Positions 35,934 to 43,541 of a DNA stretch of 64,000 nt are shown here, in pieces (position 1 is the first letter of the stretch; each line of letters begins with the position of its first letter). Source of the DNA: Nocardioides baculatus. GTDB taxonomy: Bacteria > Actinomycetota > Actinomycetes > Propionibacteriales > Nocardioidaceae. Location of the stretch: NCBI RefSeq assembly GCF_016735675.1, contig NZ_JAERSG010000002.1, positions 740,126-804,125 on the forward strand. The letters run 5' to 3'. The position numbers and the translations under genes are program-made. The notes under the pieces were generated by a model. It had not been told where the DNA came from, made no database searches, and was given only the letters and a program-made list of their open reading frames with translations.

Positions 35934-36842
35934 TCACGCCGCGTGGATGCCCCACGACACCGAGAGCTCGTCGCCCCCGGTGCCCGCGGGAGCCAGAGTG
36001 ACGAGGTCGGTGCCGGAGTTGAAGGCGTCGGCGGGCGCGGTCATCGGCTCGACCGCAAGCCCGGGGCGTACGCCGTCCACGGCCGGCGGTGTGAACAGCT
36101 GGAGCCACCGGTGGTGCTCGTCGACCCACAGCGCCACCCCGCGCCCGCTGACCGGGTCCGTCAGGGTCACGGTGCAGCGGCCGTCCTCGTGCACCAGGTC
36201 GCCGTACCCGTCGTCGAGCACGCCGTCGCCGATGCGGCGGGCCGAGGTGAAGTCGTACGCCCCGGCCACCGGCTCCGTGCCGACGGGGAGCTGGCGCTCG
36301 TCGACGAGCAGGCGGGTGCGAGCAGGCACCAGCAGGTCGAGGTCGTCGATCGCGGAGCCGACGGCGAGGTAGGGGTGCGCGCCGCTGGCGTACGGCGCGG
36401 GCTCGGGCGAGAGATTGGTGGCGGTCTGGGTGACGACGAGGCCGTCGGCGGACAGGTCGTAGAGCACGTGCAGGTCGAGGGCCCACGGGTAGCCGGTCTG
36501 CGCCATCACCCGGTAGACGAGCGATACCGACGTGTCGGTGTGCTCCTCGAGCGTCCACGCAGCCCAGCGCGCGAGGCCGTGCGACGCGTTGCCCTTCGAG
36601 GGGTCGGTGAGGCCGAGCTGGAGGTCCCGCCCACCGAAGGAGTAGCGCCCGTCGCGGATCCGGTTGGGCCACGGCATCAGCAGCTGGCCGCGGCCGCCGC
36701 TGGACATCTCGGTCTCCGCGAACCCGTGCACCAGGTCGCGGCCGTGGTGCCGCAGCAGCCGAAGCGCGGCGCCGCTCTCGGTCACCACGGCGACGTAGCC
36801 CGCCGCCGAGATCTCGAACTGGTCGCCGCTCGGAAACACCAT
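35934..36842 (-). CDS. aldose 1-epimerase family protein
   Basis: 302 residues of the galactose-mutarotase-like beta fold. Visible are GGRGQLLMPWPNRIRDGRY, NASHGLARWAAW with the catalytic-acid His, YASGAHPYLAV with the second His, and GLAVEPMTAPADAFNSG with the general-base Glu. It should interconvert the alpha and beta anomers of a hexose; substrate not shown. The ATG at 36842 lies seven bases after TAGGGT on the minus strand and shares a 33-base intergenic region with the divergent acetyltransferase gene. Confidence 0.85.
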   Translation of the reverse strand: MVFPSGDQFEISAAGYVAVVTESGAALRLLRHHGRDLVHGFAETEMSSGGRGQLLMPWPNRIRDGRYSFGGRDLQLGLTDPSKGNASHGLARWAAWTLEEHTDTSVSLVYRVMAQTGYPWALDLHVLYDLSADGLVVTQTATNLSPEPAPYASGAHPYLAVGSAIDDLDLLVPARTRLLVDERQLPVGTEPVAGAYDFTSARRIGDGVLDDGYGDLVHEDGRCTVTLTDPVSGRGVALWVDEHHRWLQLFTPPAVDGVRPGLAVEPMTAPADAFNSGTDLVTLAPAGTGGDELSVSWGIHAA

Positions 36843-36849
36843 GACGGCC

Positions 36850-36855
36850 ACCCTA
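36850..36855 (-). promoter_or_regulatory. -10 element of the aldose epimerase gene (leaderless)
   Basis: TAGGGT on the minus strand seven bases before the ATG. It faces TACCGT of the opposite gene within a 33-base intergenic space. Confidence 0.5.
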
Positions 36856-36863
36856 GACGTGGC

Positions 36864-36869
36864 TACCGT
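36864..36869 (+). promoter_or_regulatory. -10 element of the acetyltransferase gene (leaderless)
   Basis: TACCGT ends six bases before the ATG at 36876. Confidence 0.5.
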
Positions 36870-36875
36870 TCCGTC

Positions 36876-37826
36876 ATGGGGATCACCACCCGCTACCTCA
36901 CCCCTGAGGACGCCGACCTCCTCGCGGCGCTGATGCTGCGGGTCGAGGGCGACCACCCGACGCAGTTCTGCCTCGCGGCCGGCGAGATCCGCGAGATCAT
37001 GGCGGGGCAGCCGGACTCGGTCTTCGACGGTGCCTTCGACGGCGGCGACCTGGTCGGCTTCACCACGCTGCTGCCCGGCCGCCCGCACGCCGCGGGGCAC
37101 AGGTTCATCCTCTTCGGGGACGTGGACCCCGCGCGCCTGGGGCAGGGGATCGGCACGCTCATGCTCCAGCGCGCCCTCGACGCCGGGCGCCGGATCCACA
37201 CGTCGGTCGCCCCGGACGTCGGTGCCCGCTACGCCTCCGCCGCCCTCGAGGGCCGTGACGACCAGGTCGGGCTGCTGCGGAGCGCGGGCTTCGAGCCGGG
37301 ACGCCACAGCTTCTTCATGGTGGCCGACCTGTCGGGACCTTTGCCTGCTCCCGAGCTGCCGCCCGGCCTCGTGGTCGAGCCGTTCGACCCGGTACGCGCC
37401 GACGAGCTGCGCCTGGCCCACAACGACGCGTTCGCCGACTACCCGGAGTTCACCGGGACCGGCGAGGAGTTCTGGAACACCTTCATGGTCACCGCCGCGC
37501 ACAGCCGGCACCACCTCTCGGCCGTCGCCCGGACCGTCAGCGGCGACGTCGCCGGCTACGTCTACCCGCACGAGTACGCCGTCGCGCCCTCCGGCGGCTC
37601 GGACCGGGAGATCCACATCGCCTACGTCGGCACCCTGCCGGCGTACCGGGGCCGGGGGCTCGCGACGGCCCTGCTCGGCCGGGTCCTCCACCTGAGCCAG
37701 GAGGCCGGCTACCAGGTCGCCAGCCTCAACGTCGACACCGCCAACCCGACGGGGGCGCTCGGCATCTACGAGCGGGCCGGCTTCCGTCAGCGCTACCGCC
37801 AGGACTCCTACCACCTCGACGAGTAG
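36876..37826 (+). CDS. tandem GNAT-family N-acetyltransferase
   Basis: 316 residues containing two GNAT folds. In the first (about residues 3-160) the acetyl-CoA loop is degenerate (PARLGQGIGTLML); the second (about 165-316) keeps the canonical YVGTLPAYRGRGLATALL and the terminal NPTGALGIYERAGFRQRYRQ. Two-domain acetyltransferases of this layout occur in mycothiol synthase (MshD) and relatives, and this protein could be one, but it is shorter in the linker and I do not claim MshD. Divergent from the epimerase gene across 33 bases. Confidence 0.75.
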   Translation: MGITTRYLTPEDADLLAALMLRVEGDHPTQFCLAAGEIREIMAGQPDSVFDGAFDGGDLVGFTTLLPGRPHAAGHRFILFGDVDPARLGQGIGTLMLQRALDAGRRIHTSVAPDVGARYASAALEGRDDQVGLLRSAGFEPGRHSFFMVADLSGPLPAPELPPGLVVEPFDPVRADELRLAHNDAFADYPEFTGTGEEFWNTFMVTAAHSRHHLSAVARTVSGDVAGYVYPHEYAVAPSGGSDREIHIAYVGTLPAYRGRGLATALLGRVLHLSQEAGYQVASLNVDTANPTGALGIYERAGFRQRYRQDSYHLDE

Positions 37827-37838
37827 CCCGCCGGGTGG

Positions 37839-38396
37839 TCAGCCGTCGGTCGACACGACCAGGTCGGCGTGGTCGCGGGTGCGGTGGGTGGTGTGGAGCT
37901 CGCGCTCCTCGACCTGCCAGCGCACCCAGTGCTCGCGCATCGCCTCGCCGTCGCGGGCCATGCCCCGGTCGAGCCGCAGCCCGAGGTCGGCCTCGACCCA
38001 GACCAGCATCCCGACCAGGTGCGCGATCGCGGGCGACCACGAGCCCACGCCCTCCAGGACGAGCAGCCCGCCGGGCTCGACGAGGTGGGACTCGGCCCAG
38101 TCGTCCGCCAGCCAGTCCCACCGCGTCCACCGGCTGGGCCGCCCCTCCGCGAGCGGGGTCAGGAGCGTCTCGACCGTCGCAGCGAGGCCGGGGAGCCCGC
38201 CCCAGCCCAGGAGCAGCTCGTCGCAGTGGATGACGACCGCGTCGTCCGACGTCGCGCCCAGGGCGTCCGCGAGGGTCGTCTTGCCCGACCCTGCCGGCCC
38301 GTCCACGCAGACCAGGCGTCCCGTGCCCAGGGTCGGCGGCGCGGAGAGGACGCGGTCGGCGACGTCGCGGGCGACCAGCGTGGGGTCGGCAGGCAC
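37839..38396 (-). CDS. P-loop NTPase / uridine-kinase-like protein
   Basis: 185 residues. Walker A is VDGPAGSGKTTLADAL, followed by IHCDELLLGWGGLPGL (a kinase-type Asp), and VLEGVGSW resembles the Walker B-like strand of uridine kinase/phosphoribulokinase relatives. WVRWQVEERELHTTHRTRDH lies near the end. GTG start, one base after the upstream enzyme's stop. Its partner gene encodes a D-serine-dehydratase-like enzyme, so a small-molecule kinase is plausible but the substrate is unknown. Confidence 0.65.
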   Translation of the reverse strand: MPADPTLVARDVADRVLSAPPTLGTGRLVCVDGPAGSGKTTLADALGATSDDAVVIHCDELLLGWGGLPGLAATVETLLTPLAEGRPSRWTRWDWLADDWAESHLVEPGGLLVLEGVGSWSPAIAHLVGMLVWVEADLGLRLDRGMARDGEAMREHWVRWQVEERELHTTHRTRDHADLVVSTDG

Positions 38397-38397
38397 G

Positions 38398-39615
38398 TCA
38401 GAAGGCGAGGCCGCAGCCGCGGTAGGACGGGACCACCTCGGTGACCGACTCGCCGCTGACCAGGTGGACGTCGCGGACGTGCTCGAACAGCTCGCCCGAC
38501 TTGGCGTGCCGGAACCACACCAGGTCGCCGATCCGCAGCAGCGCCGCGGGGTGCCCGGTGAGGGGCGTCTGGACCTCGCCGGCGCCCTCCAGGCCCGTGA
38601 GGTGGAGGCCGGGCGGCGCCCAGGGGACGGGGGAGCGGTCCTCGCCCGTCGCGCCGCTCGCGATCAGGCCGCCGCCGTGGACCGTCGCCATGGCCGGCGT
38701 GGGCTTGCGGGTGACCCGGAGCCCGAAGTACGCCGCCGGGTGCGGGTCGAAGGACGCGTAGTGGTCGAAGATGCCGGGCACCAGCAGCCCGGAGCCCGCG
38801 GCGACCTCGGTGACGGCGGGGTCGGCGGCAGTGGCCTCGACCGAGCCCGAGCCGCCGCCGTTCCAGAACTCGAGGGTGATGACGGCCGCGAGCGCGTCGG
38901 AGATCTCGCGCCGGCGGACCTCGAGCTGCGCCATCGACGCCTGCTTGAGCCGGCGTACGAGCAGGGACTTGGTGCGCTGGTCCGGGACGTCGTCCTGGAC
39001 GCCGGCGACCTGCCCCTCGTAGGTCATCACGCCCACCAGGCGTACGCCGTCGTGCTCGTGGACGCGGCGGGCCATCGCGACGACGTCGGCGGTGTCGAAG
39101 AGCGGCGAGCGCTTCGGGCCGATGTGCTGGCGGCCCAGCCGGAGCCCGGCGTCGAGGTCGAGGGCGATCCTCACCTCGACGGCGTCACCCGAGCGGGCGG
39201 CGTCGATCACCGCGAGGTGGGCGGGGTCGTCGACCATCAGCGTGATCGCGCCGGCGGCATCGGGGGAGGAGGTCAACCGGCGCAGTGCGGCCGCGTCGAC
39301 CGTCGGGTAGGCCACGACGATGTCGTCGCTGACCCCGGACTCGTGCAGCCAGAGGGCCTCGGCGAGCGTGTAGGCCAGGACGCCGGCGAAGCCCTCGTGC
39401 GCGAGCGCGCGCGAGATCAGGGCGGGGACGCGCAGCGACTTCGACGCGACCCGGATCGGCTTGCCGCCGGCACGACGTACGAGGTCCGCGGCGTTCGCGT
39501 CGAACGCGTCGAGGTCGACGACCGCGATCGGGGTCGGAGGTGGCTCCGGGAGGGCCGCGACCGCAGCGTCGAGCCGCGACCACAGGCGGTTGCGGTCGAC
39601 GAAGTGGTCGCTCAC
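38398..39615 (-). CDS. alanine racemase N-domain / D-serine dehydratase-like PLP enzyme
   Basis: 405 residues of fold type III PLP enzyme. TPIAVVDLDAFDANAADLVR and PIRVASKSLRVPALISRAL mark the barrel start with the Schiff-base lysine in ASKSLR; MTYEGQVAGVQ and FDHYASFDPHPAAYFGLRVT belong to the D-serine-dehydratase-like C-terminal beta domain, whose zinc ligands are His-Cys in the family. Annotated relatives are called amino acid deaminase/aldolase. GTG start overlaps the next gene's stop (GTGA). Substrate could be a D-amino acid or 3-hydroxy amino acid. Confidence 0.75.
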   Translation of the reverse strand: MSDHFVDRNRLWSRLDAAVAALPEPPPTPIAVVDLDAFDANAADLVRRAGGKPIRVASKSLRVPALISRALAHEGFAGVLAYTLAEALWLHESGVSDDIVVAYPTVDAAALRRLTSSPDAAGAITLMVDDPAHLAVIDAARSGDAVEVRIALDLDAGLRLGRQHIGPKRSPLFDTADVVAMARRVHEHDGVRLVGVMTYEGQVAGVQDDVPDQRTKSLLVRRLKQASMAQLEVRRREISDALAAVITLEFWNGGGSGSVEATAADPAVTEVAAGSGLLVPGIFDHYASFDPHPAAYFGLRVTRKPTPAMATVHGGGLIASGATGEDRSPVPWAPPGLHLTGLEGAGEVQTPLTGHPAALLRIGDLVWFRHAKSGELFEHVRDVHLVSGESVTEVVPSYRGCGLAF

Positions 39616-40070
39616 TCGATGCCGCGCTTCTTCAGCAGCGCCTCGATGTCGGCCATCTCGTCGTCGATGGGCGAGCCGCCCTTCGAGCGCGGGGACGTGG
39701 GCGGCAGCTCGCGGCCGCTCGACGTGGCCGGGTCCGCGGCAGCCGTGCCGCCGGCCGCCTGCCCACGGGCGAGCTGGCGGTCCCGGATGAAGCCGCTGAC
39801 GACGAAGAGCAGCAACGCGAGCCCGGCAAGGCCGACGCCGCTCCAGGTGAGGACGTTGAAGACCAGGCTGGTCGCCCAGTCCGTCACCGAGCCCGCGATC
39901 TCGACGACCATCTCGAGCGTCCCGGTCAGCCAGGCGGCGGCCGGGAGCAGGGTGAATCCCAGGGCACGCAGCCCGTTGGCCGCGCCCCGGCGACGGAACG
40001 CGATCCACGTCCAGATCGCCCCGGCGATGGTGAGTGCGGCGGTCAGTGCGGCCCAGGTTGTCCCTTCCAC
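39612..40070 (-). CDS. membrane protein of unknown function
   Basis: 152 residues. Three hydrophobic helices are visible: about residues 7-25 (LTAALTIAGAIWTWIAF), 36-60 (LGFTLLPAAAWLTGTLEMVV) and 75-97 (WSGVGLAGLALLLFVVSGFI). The cytoplasmic tail is Pro/Ser/Arg-rich and ends in DDEMADIEALLKKRGIE, a conserved-looking end in actinobacteria. I do not recognise the family beyond 'cellulose synthase-like small membrane proteins' seen in annotations, which is not a functional claim. First gene of the minus-strand operon; GTG start six bases after GACTCT. Confidence 0.55.
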   Translation of the reverse strand: MEGTTWAALTAALTIAGAIWTWIAFRRRGAANGLRALGFTLLPAAAWLTGTLEMVVEIAGSVTDWATSLVFNVLTWSGVGLAGLALLLFVVSGFIRDRQLARGQAAGGTAAADPATSSGRELPPTSPRSKGGSPIDDEMADIEALLKKRGIE

Positions 40071-40104
40071 GGGGCCAGAGTCCCACAACGGTCCACGCCT
40101 CCGG

Positions 40105-40110
40105 GACAAT
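40105..40110 (+). promoter_or_regulatory. -10 element of the SseB-like gene (leaderless)
   Basis: GACAAT ends six bases before the GTG start at 40117; a weaker but similarly spaced element. Confidence 0.35.
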
Positions 40111-40116
40111 GGCGCC

Positions 40117-40677
40117 GTGGACCACGACCCTTCCCGACCGGACGCCGAGCCGCTGGTGCGGACGATCCCGGACCCCGGCTTCGCCGACGACGCCGGAGCC
40201 GGCGACCCGGCGCTCGCCCGTGTGCTGGCCTCGCACCAGGCCGGGGCGGCGTCGTCCGGGGCGGTGCTCGCCGTGCTCCAGGACGCGCGCCTGCTGGTGC
40301 CGGTGGTCGCGGTGCTCGGCGAGGTCGAGCTCGACGAGCAGGGTCTCGCCCACGACAAGTCGTCCGACATGGCAGCCGTCCTCGTCCGCGCCGCCGACGG
40401 GAGCACGGGACTGCTCGCGTTCACCTCGCTCGAGTCGATGACCCGCTGGGACCCGGACGCACGTCCCGTGCCCGTCACGACGGTGACGGCCGCCACCGCG
40501 GCGATCCAGGACGGCGCCGAGGCGCTGCTGGTCGACCTCGCCGGCCCGGTGACGTACGTCGTGGAGGGCGACGACCTGACCCGCCTTGCGGCCGGATGGC
40601 GCCTGGTCGGCGTCGGTGAGGGCCACGGCTGGATGGAGCCGCAGGCCAGGTCGGGAATTGGGTCCGAGCCGGAATGA
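40117..40677 (+). CDS. SseB-family protein
   Basis: 186 residues. The SseB N-terminal region is visible as [20 protein letters not shown], the core as [20 protein letters not shown], and [17 protein letters not shown] is the family's conserved T-S-x-x-x-x-x-W. The family is poorly understood; in actinobacteria members sit just before infC, as here, which hints at a translation-linked role but is only positional. GTG start chosen by the -10 spacing; the leader of infC follows immediately. Confidence 0.75.
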   Translation: MDHDPSRPDAEPLVRTIPDPGFADDAGAGDPALARVLASHQAGAASSGAVLAVLQDARLLVPVVAVLGEVELDEQGLAHDKSSDMAAVLVRAADGSTGLLAFTSLESMTRWDPDARPVPVTTVTAATAAIQDGAEALLVDLAGPVTYVVEGDDLTRLAAGWRLVGVGEGHGWMEPQARSGIGSEPE

Positions 40678-40871
40678 TCCGCTAGTCTTCCGTGTTGACC
40701 GATCAGTGCCGCAGAAGTTCTTGCGACACCGATCCCGCCAAGCGGAGGCAAGCACCACCGTCTCCCACCCGCACCGATCGCCCTGCACCACAGATCGTCG
40801 GGTCCCGGTCCAGTGCCACAGCTGCGTACGTCGCAGGTGTGGGACAGCAGTTTCCCCGAGAGGGGAGACGC

Positions 40872-40949
40872 GTGACGACTGGCTCCCGCTTGGCACACAG
40901 CGGGAGCCTTCTGCATTTCCCCACCGGTTCGACGACATGTCGAGGGTGA
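40872..40949 (+). CDS. short upstream reading frame in the infC leader
   Basis: Codes for a 25-residue peptide beginning [12 protein letters not shown] and ending TTCRG, starting at GTG six bases after AGGGGAG. The hairpin at 40881-40908 lies wholly inside it, so translating ribosomes would prevent that hairpin from forming. No run of one amino acid is present, so it is not a classical amino acid-sensing leader. A longer frame open from about 40692 shares the same stop. Whether it is translated is unknown. Confidence 0.4.
   Translation: MTTGSRLAHSGSLLHFPTGSTTCRG
40881..40908 (+). terminator. attenuator hairpin in the infC leader
   Basis: Ten-base perfect stem with an eight-base loop and a pyrimidine-rich tail, 85 bases before infC. 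Confidence 0.6.
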
Positions 40950-40993
40950 GGAGCCAGGAGCGGCTCCCACCCACCCGAACCACTGGAGGAAGC

Positions 40994-41677
40994 ATCAGCA
41001 CCGAGCTGCGCATCAACGAGCGGATCCGCGTACCCGAGGTCCGGCTCGTCGGACCCAACGGTGAGACCGTTGGGATCGTGCCGACCGACCAGGCACTCAA
41101 GCTGGCCCAGGAGGCCGACCTCGACCTCGTCGAGATCGCCCCGCAGGGACGCCCCCCGGTCTGCAAGCTCATGGACTACGGCAAGTTCAAGTACGAGAAC
41201 GCCCAGAAGGCGCGCGAGGCCCGTCGCAACCAGACGAACGTGATCATCAAGGAGATGAAGCTTCGTCCGAAGATCGACTCCCACGACTACGAGACCAAGA
41301 AGGGTCACGTCGTGCGGTTCCTCGGCGCGGGCGACAAGGTGAAGATCACGATCATGTTCCGCGGTCGCGAGCAGCACCGTCCCGAGCTGGGCTTCCGCCT
41401 GCTGCAGAAGCTCGCCGAGGACGTGCAGGAGCTCGGCTTCGTCGAGTCCTCGCCCAAGCAGGACGGCCGCAACATGACCATGGTCATCGGCCCGCACAAG
41501 AAGAAGGCCGACGCCAAGATCGACGCCGACGCCGCCCGGGCCACCAAGGCCGAGGCCCGCGCCGCCGCGAAGGCCGAGGAGGACGCGGAGCGCGAGGCAG
41601 CGCACGCAGCCGGCCCCGTGGCGCAGAAGAAGGAGCGTCGCCGCTCCGAGAACCTGGATCCCGAGATCGAGGCCTGA
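40994..41677 (+). CDS. infC: translation initiation factor IF-3, apparent AUC start
   Basis: IF-3 keeps the 30S subunit free and proofreads the initiation codon. The sequence starts (I)[19 protein letters not shown], exactly the family N-terminus, and continues through [18 protein letters not shown] to the C-terminal domain [20 protein letters not shown] and a long Ala/Lys/Glu tail typical of actinobacteria. The only start codon matching the family N-terminus is ATC at 40994, with GGAGGA four bases upstream. An ATG exists at 40937 but adds 19 residues of unrelated sequence and has no ribosome site. A non-AUG start is expected for IF-3 autoregulation. 227 residues. Confidence 0.85.
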   Translation: MSTELRINERIRVPEVRLVGPNGETVGIVPTDQALKLAQEADLDLVEIAPQGRPPVCKLMDYGKFKYENAQKAREARRNQTNVIIKEMKLRPKIDSHDYETKKGHVVRFLGAGDKVKITIMFRGREQHRPELGFRLLQKLAEDVQELGFVESSPKQDGRNMTMVIGPHKKKADAKIDADAARATKAEARAAAKAEEDAEREAAHAAGPVAQKKERRRSENLDPEIEA

Positions 41678-41785
41678 GCGAAGCGAAGGACTCGATCGAA
41701 GTGGGTGGCGACGAAGTCGTCACATCAAGCACCTCGATCGGCGTCACATCAACCCAGAACCACGTAAAAGGAAGTTGAGGCAGAC
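41678..41785 (+). promoter_or_regulatory. structured infC-rpmI intergenic region
   Basis: Contains the inverted repeat CGATCGA-a-GTG/CAC-c-TCGATCG around an inner hairpin GACGA-AG-TCGTC, and a direct repeat GTCACATCAA at 41719-41728 and 41743-41752. In this operon type L20 regulates its own message through such folds, so a binding site is plausible; that is inference. Confidence 0.4.
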
Positions 41786-41998
41786 ATGCCGAAGAACAAG
41801 ACCCACTCGGGCGCGAAGAAGCGCTTCAAGGTGACCGGCTCGGGCAAGATCATGCGTCTGCAGGCCGGCCGCAAGTCCGGTGCTGCGTTCGCGTCCGCGC
41901 CGACCACGGGCAGCCGCAAGAAGCACCGTCGCAACGCCGGCATGGTCGAGCTCGAGAAGAGCGACGTCGCCCGCGCCAAGAAGATGCTCGGCATCTGA
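41786..41998 (+). CDS. rpmI: 50S ribosomal protein L35
   Basis: 70 residues, basic. [20 protein letters not shown] is the L35 signature, followed by [13 protein letters not shown] and [23 protein letters not shown] preceded by GGAAG. Second gene of infC-rpmI-rplT; its message probably carries a fold seen in the preceding intergenic region. Confidence 0.96.
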   Translation: MPKNKTHSGAKKRFKVTGSGKIMRLQAGRKSGAAFASAPTTGSRKKHRRNAGMVELEKSDVARAKKMLGI

Positions 41999-42068
41999 GC
42001 CTCCTCCCCTCGGTGGCTGGCTCAGCCGCCTTCCCCGTCTTCATCCCACAGCATCAAGGAGTAACCCC

Positions 42069-42455
42069 ATGGCACGCGTGAAGCGCGCAGTGAACGCCCA
42101 GAAGAAGCGTCGTACCACCCTCGACCGTGCGAGCGGCTACCGCGGCCAGCGCTCGCGGCTCTACCGCAAGGCCAAGGAGCAGGTCACCCACTCGCTGGTC
42201 TACAGCTACAACGACCGACGCAAGAACAAGGGCAACTTCCGCAAGCTCTGGATCCAGCGCATCAACGCTGCGGCCCGCGCCAACGGCATGACCTATAACC
42301 GGTTCATCCAGGGCCTCGGCCTCGCCGGCATCGAGGTCGACCGCAAGATCCTCGCCGAGCTCGCCGTCAACGACGCCCCGGCCTTCGCCGCGCTCGTCGA
42401 GGCCGCCAAGGCCGCGCTGCCCGAGGACGTCAACGCGCCCAAGGTCTCCGCCTGA
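42069..42455 (+). CDS. rplT: 50S ribosomal protein L20
   Basis: 128 residues. [20 protein letters not shown], the [23 protein letters not shown]-binding helix and [20 protein letters not shown] are all intact. L20 binds 23S rRNA early in 50S assembly and autoregulates this operon in many bacteria. AAGGAG precedes the ATG. Followed after 19 bases by the SpoU methyltransferase. Confidence 0.97.
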   Translation: MARVKRAVNAQKKRRTTLDRASGYRGQRSRLYRKAKEQVTHSLVYSYNDRRKNKGNFRKLWIQRINAAARANGMTYNRFIQGLGLAGIEVDRKILAELAVNDAPAFAALVEAAKAALPEDVNAPKVSA

Positions 42456-42474
42456 TCAAGCAGGTCCGATCCAC

Positions 42475-43257
42475 ATGAGCACTCCCCTCGTCGCGACGAA
42501 CAGCCGCGTCAAGGAGGCTCGCAAGCTGAGCCGCCGTTCGGTACGCACCGAGCGGCGGCTCTTCCTTGCCGACGGCCCGAAGGCCGTCGAGGGGGCGCTG
42601 TCGGTCGCCGGCTGCGTGGTCGAGGTCTTCGCCACGCCCTCGGCGCTCGAGCAGTACGCCGACCTGCTGGCCACCGCGACCGTCACGCTCGTCGACGAGC
42701 GCGCGCTCGCGTCGCTGTCCGACTCGGTCTCCCCGGCCGGGGTCGTGGCTGTGTGCCGCCACATCGACGCCCCGTTGACGCACGTCATCAACGCCTCACC
42801 TCGCCTGCTGGCCATCTGTGCCGACGTGCGCGACCCGGGCAACGCCGGCACCGTGATCCGTACGGCGGATGCGGCCGGCGCCGACGCGGTGGTGCTCGCC
42901 GGTCAGTCGGTGGACGCCTACAACCCCAAGACGGTCCGCAGCACGGTCGGCAGCCTGTTCCACCTGCCCTTCGCGGTCGAGCCCGATCCGGCCACCGCGG
43001 TCCGGGCTGCCCAGGCGCGCGGGCTGACCGTGCTCGCCGCCGACGGCGCGGGCGAGGTCGACCTGTTCGACGCCGACCTGGCGGGCCCGACGGCCTGGCT
43101 CTTCGGCAACGAGGCGTGGGGGCTGCCGACGGAGCTCGCCGCACTGGCCGACCACCGCGTCGCCATCCCGATCCACGGACGCGCCGAGAGCCTCAACCTC
43201 TCGACCGCCGCGGCCGTCTGCCTCTACGCCAGCGCACGGGCGCAGAGGTCACGATGA
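42475..43257 (+). CDS. SpoU/TrmH-family RNA 2'-O-methyltransferase
   Basis: 260 residues. N-terminal substrate-binding domain (RVKEARKLSRRSVRTERRLF, LADGPKAVEGAL) then the knotted SAM domain with motif 1 ADVRDPGNAGTVIRTADAAG, motif 2 AWLFGNEAWGLP and motif 3 IPIHGRAESLNLSTAAAVCL. Placement after rplT is typical of actinobacteria and suggests modification of 23S rRNA, but the target nucleotide is not determined. Its stop overlaps the DUF4031 gene (ATGA). Confidence 0.9.
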   Translation: MSTPLVATNSRVKEARKLSRRSVRTERRLFLADGPKAVEGALSVAGCVVEVFATPSALEQYADLLATATVTLVDERALASLSDSVSPAGVVAVCRHIDAPLTHVINASPRLLAICADVRDPGNAGTVIRTADAAGADAVVLAGQSVDAYNPKTVRSTVGSLFHLPFAVEPDPATAVRAAQARGLTVLAADGAGEVDLFDADLAGPTAWLFGNEAWGLPTELAALADHRVAIPIHGRAESLNLSTAAAVCLYASARAQRSR

Positions 43258-43520
43258 TCCTCATCGATCCACCTGCCGTGGCCAGGTGGGACCGGCTCTG
43301 GTCGCACCTGGCCAGCGACACGTCGTACGACGAGGCGCACGAGTTCGCGGCCGCCCACGGGATCCCTGCCCGGGGCTGGGACCGCGACCACTACGACGTC
43401 CCGTCCGACTTCTACGACGCGATGGTGGCCGCCGGCGCCGTGCCGGTCACGTCGCGCGAGCTGGTGGCGGCGCTGCGCGCCGCGGGGCTGCGACGGCCGA
43501 AGGCGCAGTCCGGACGCTGA
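43254..43520 (+). CDS. DUF4031-domain protein
   Basis: 88 residues. MILIDPPAVARWDRLWSHLA and YDEAHEFAAAHGIPARGWDR followed by HYDVPSDFYDAMVAAGAVPV match DUF4031, a small nuclease-like or metal-binding domain of unknown function. Translationally coupled to the RNA methyltransferase. The next gene has its own leaderless promoter at 43529-43534. Confidence 0.8.
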   Translation: MILIDPPAVARWDRLWSHLASDTSYDEAHEFAAAHGIPARGWDRDHYDVPSDFYDAMVAAGAVPVTSRELVAALRAAGLRRPKAQSGR

Positions 43521-43528
43521 ATCTGCCC

Positions 43529-43534
43529 TAGGGT
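43529..43534 (+). promoter_or_regulatory. -10 element of the first sensor kinase gene (leaderless)
   Basis: TAGGGT ends seven bases before the GTG at 43542 and overlaps an in-frame upstream GTG at 43533, which therefore is unlikely to be the start. Confidence 0.5.
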
Positions 43535-43541
43535 GACCGAC

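Larger units (their letters stand above)
40678..40993 (+). promoter_or_regulatory. infC-rpmI-rplT leader with attenuator-like structure
   Basis: A 316-base gap with regulatory content. A promoter-like TAGTCT is at 40683-40688. Hairpins follow: CTGCG/CGCAG at 40822-40836, TCCCC/GGGGA at 40853-40866 (its right arm is the ribosome site of a short reading frame), and a strong 10-bp stem GGCTCCCGCT/AGCGGGAGCC at 40881-40908 followed by TTCTGCATTT, which resembles an intrinsic terminator. A 25-codon frame 40872-40949 covers that stem. Together this looks like translation-coupled attenuation of the operon. Confidence 0.6.
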
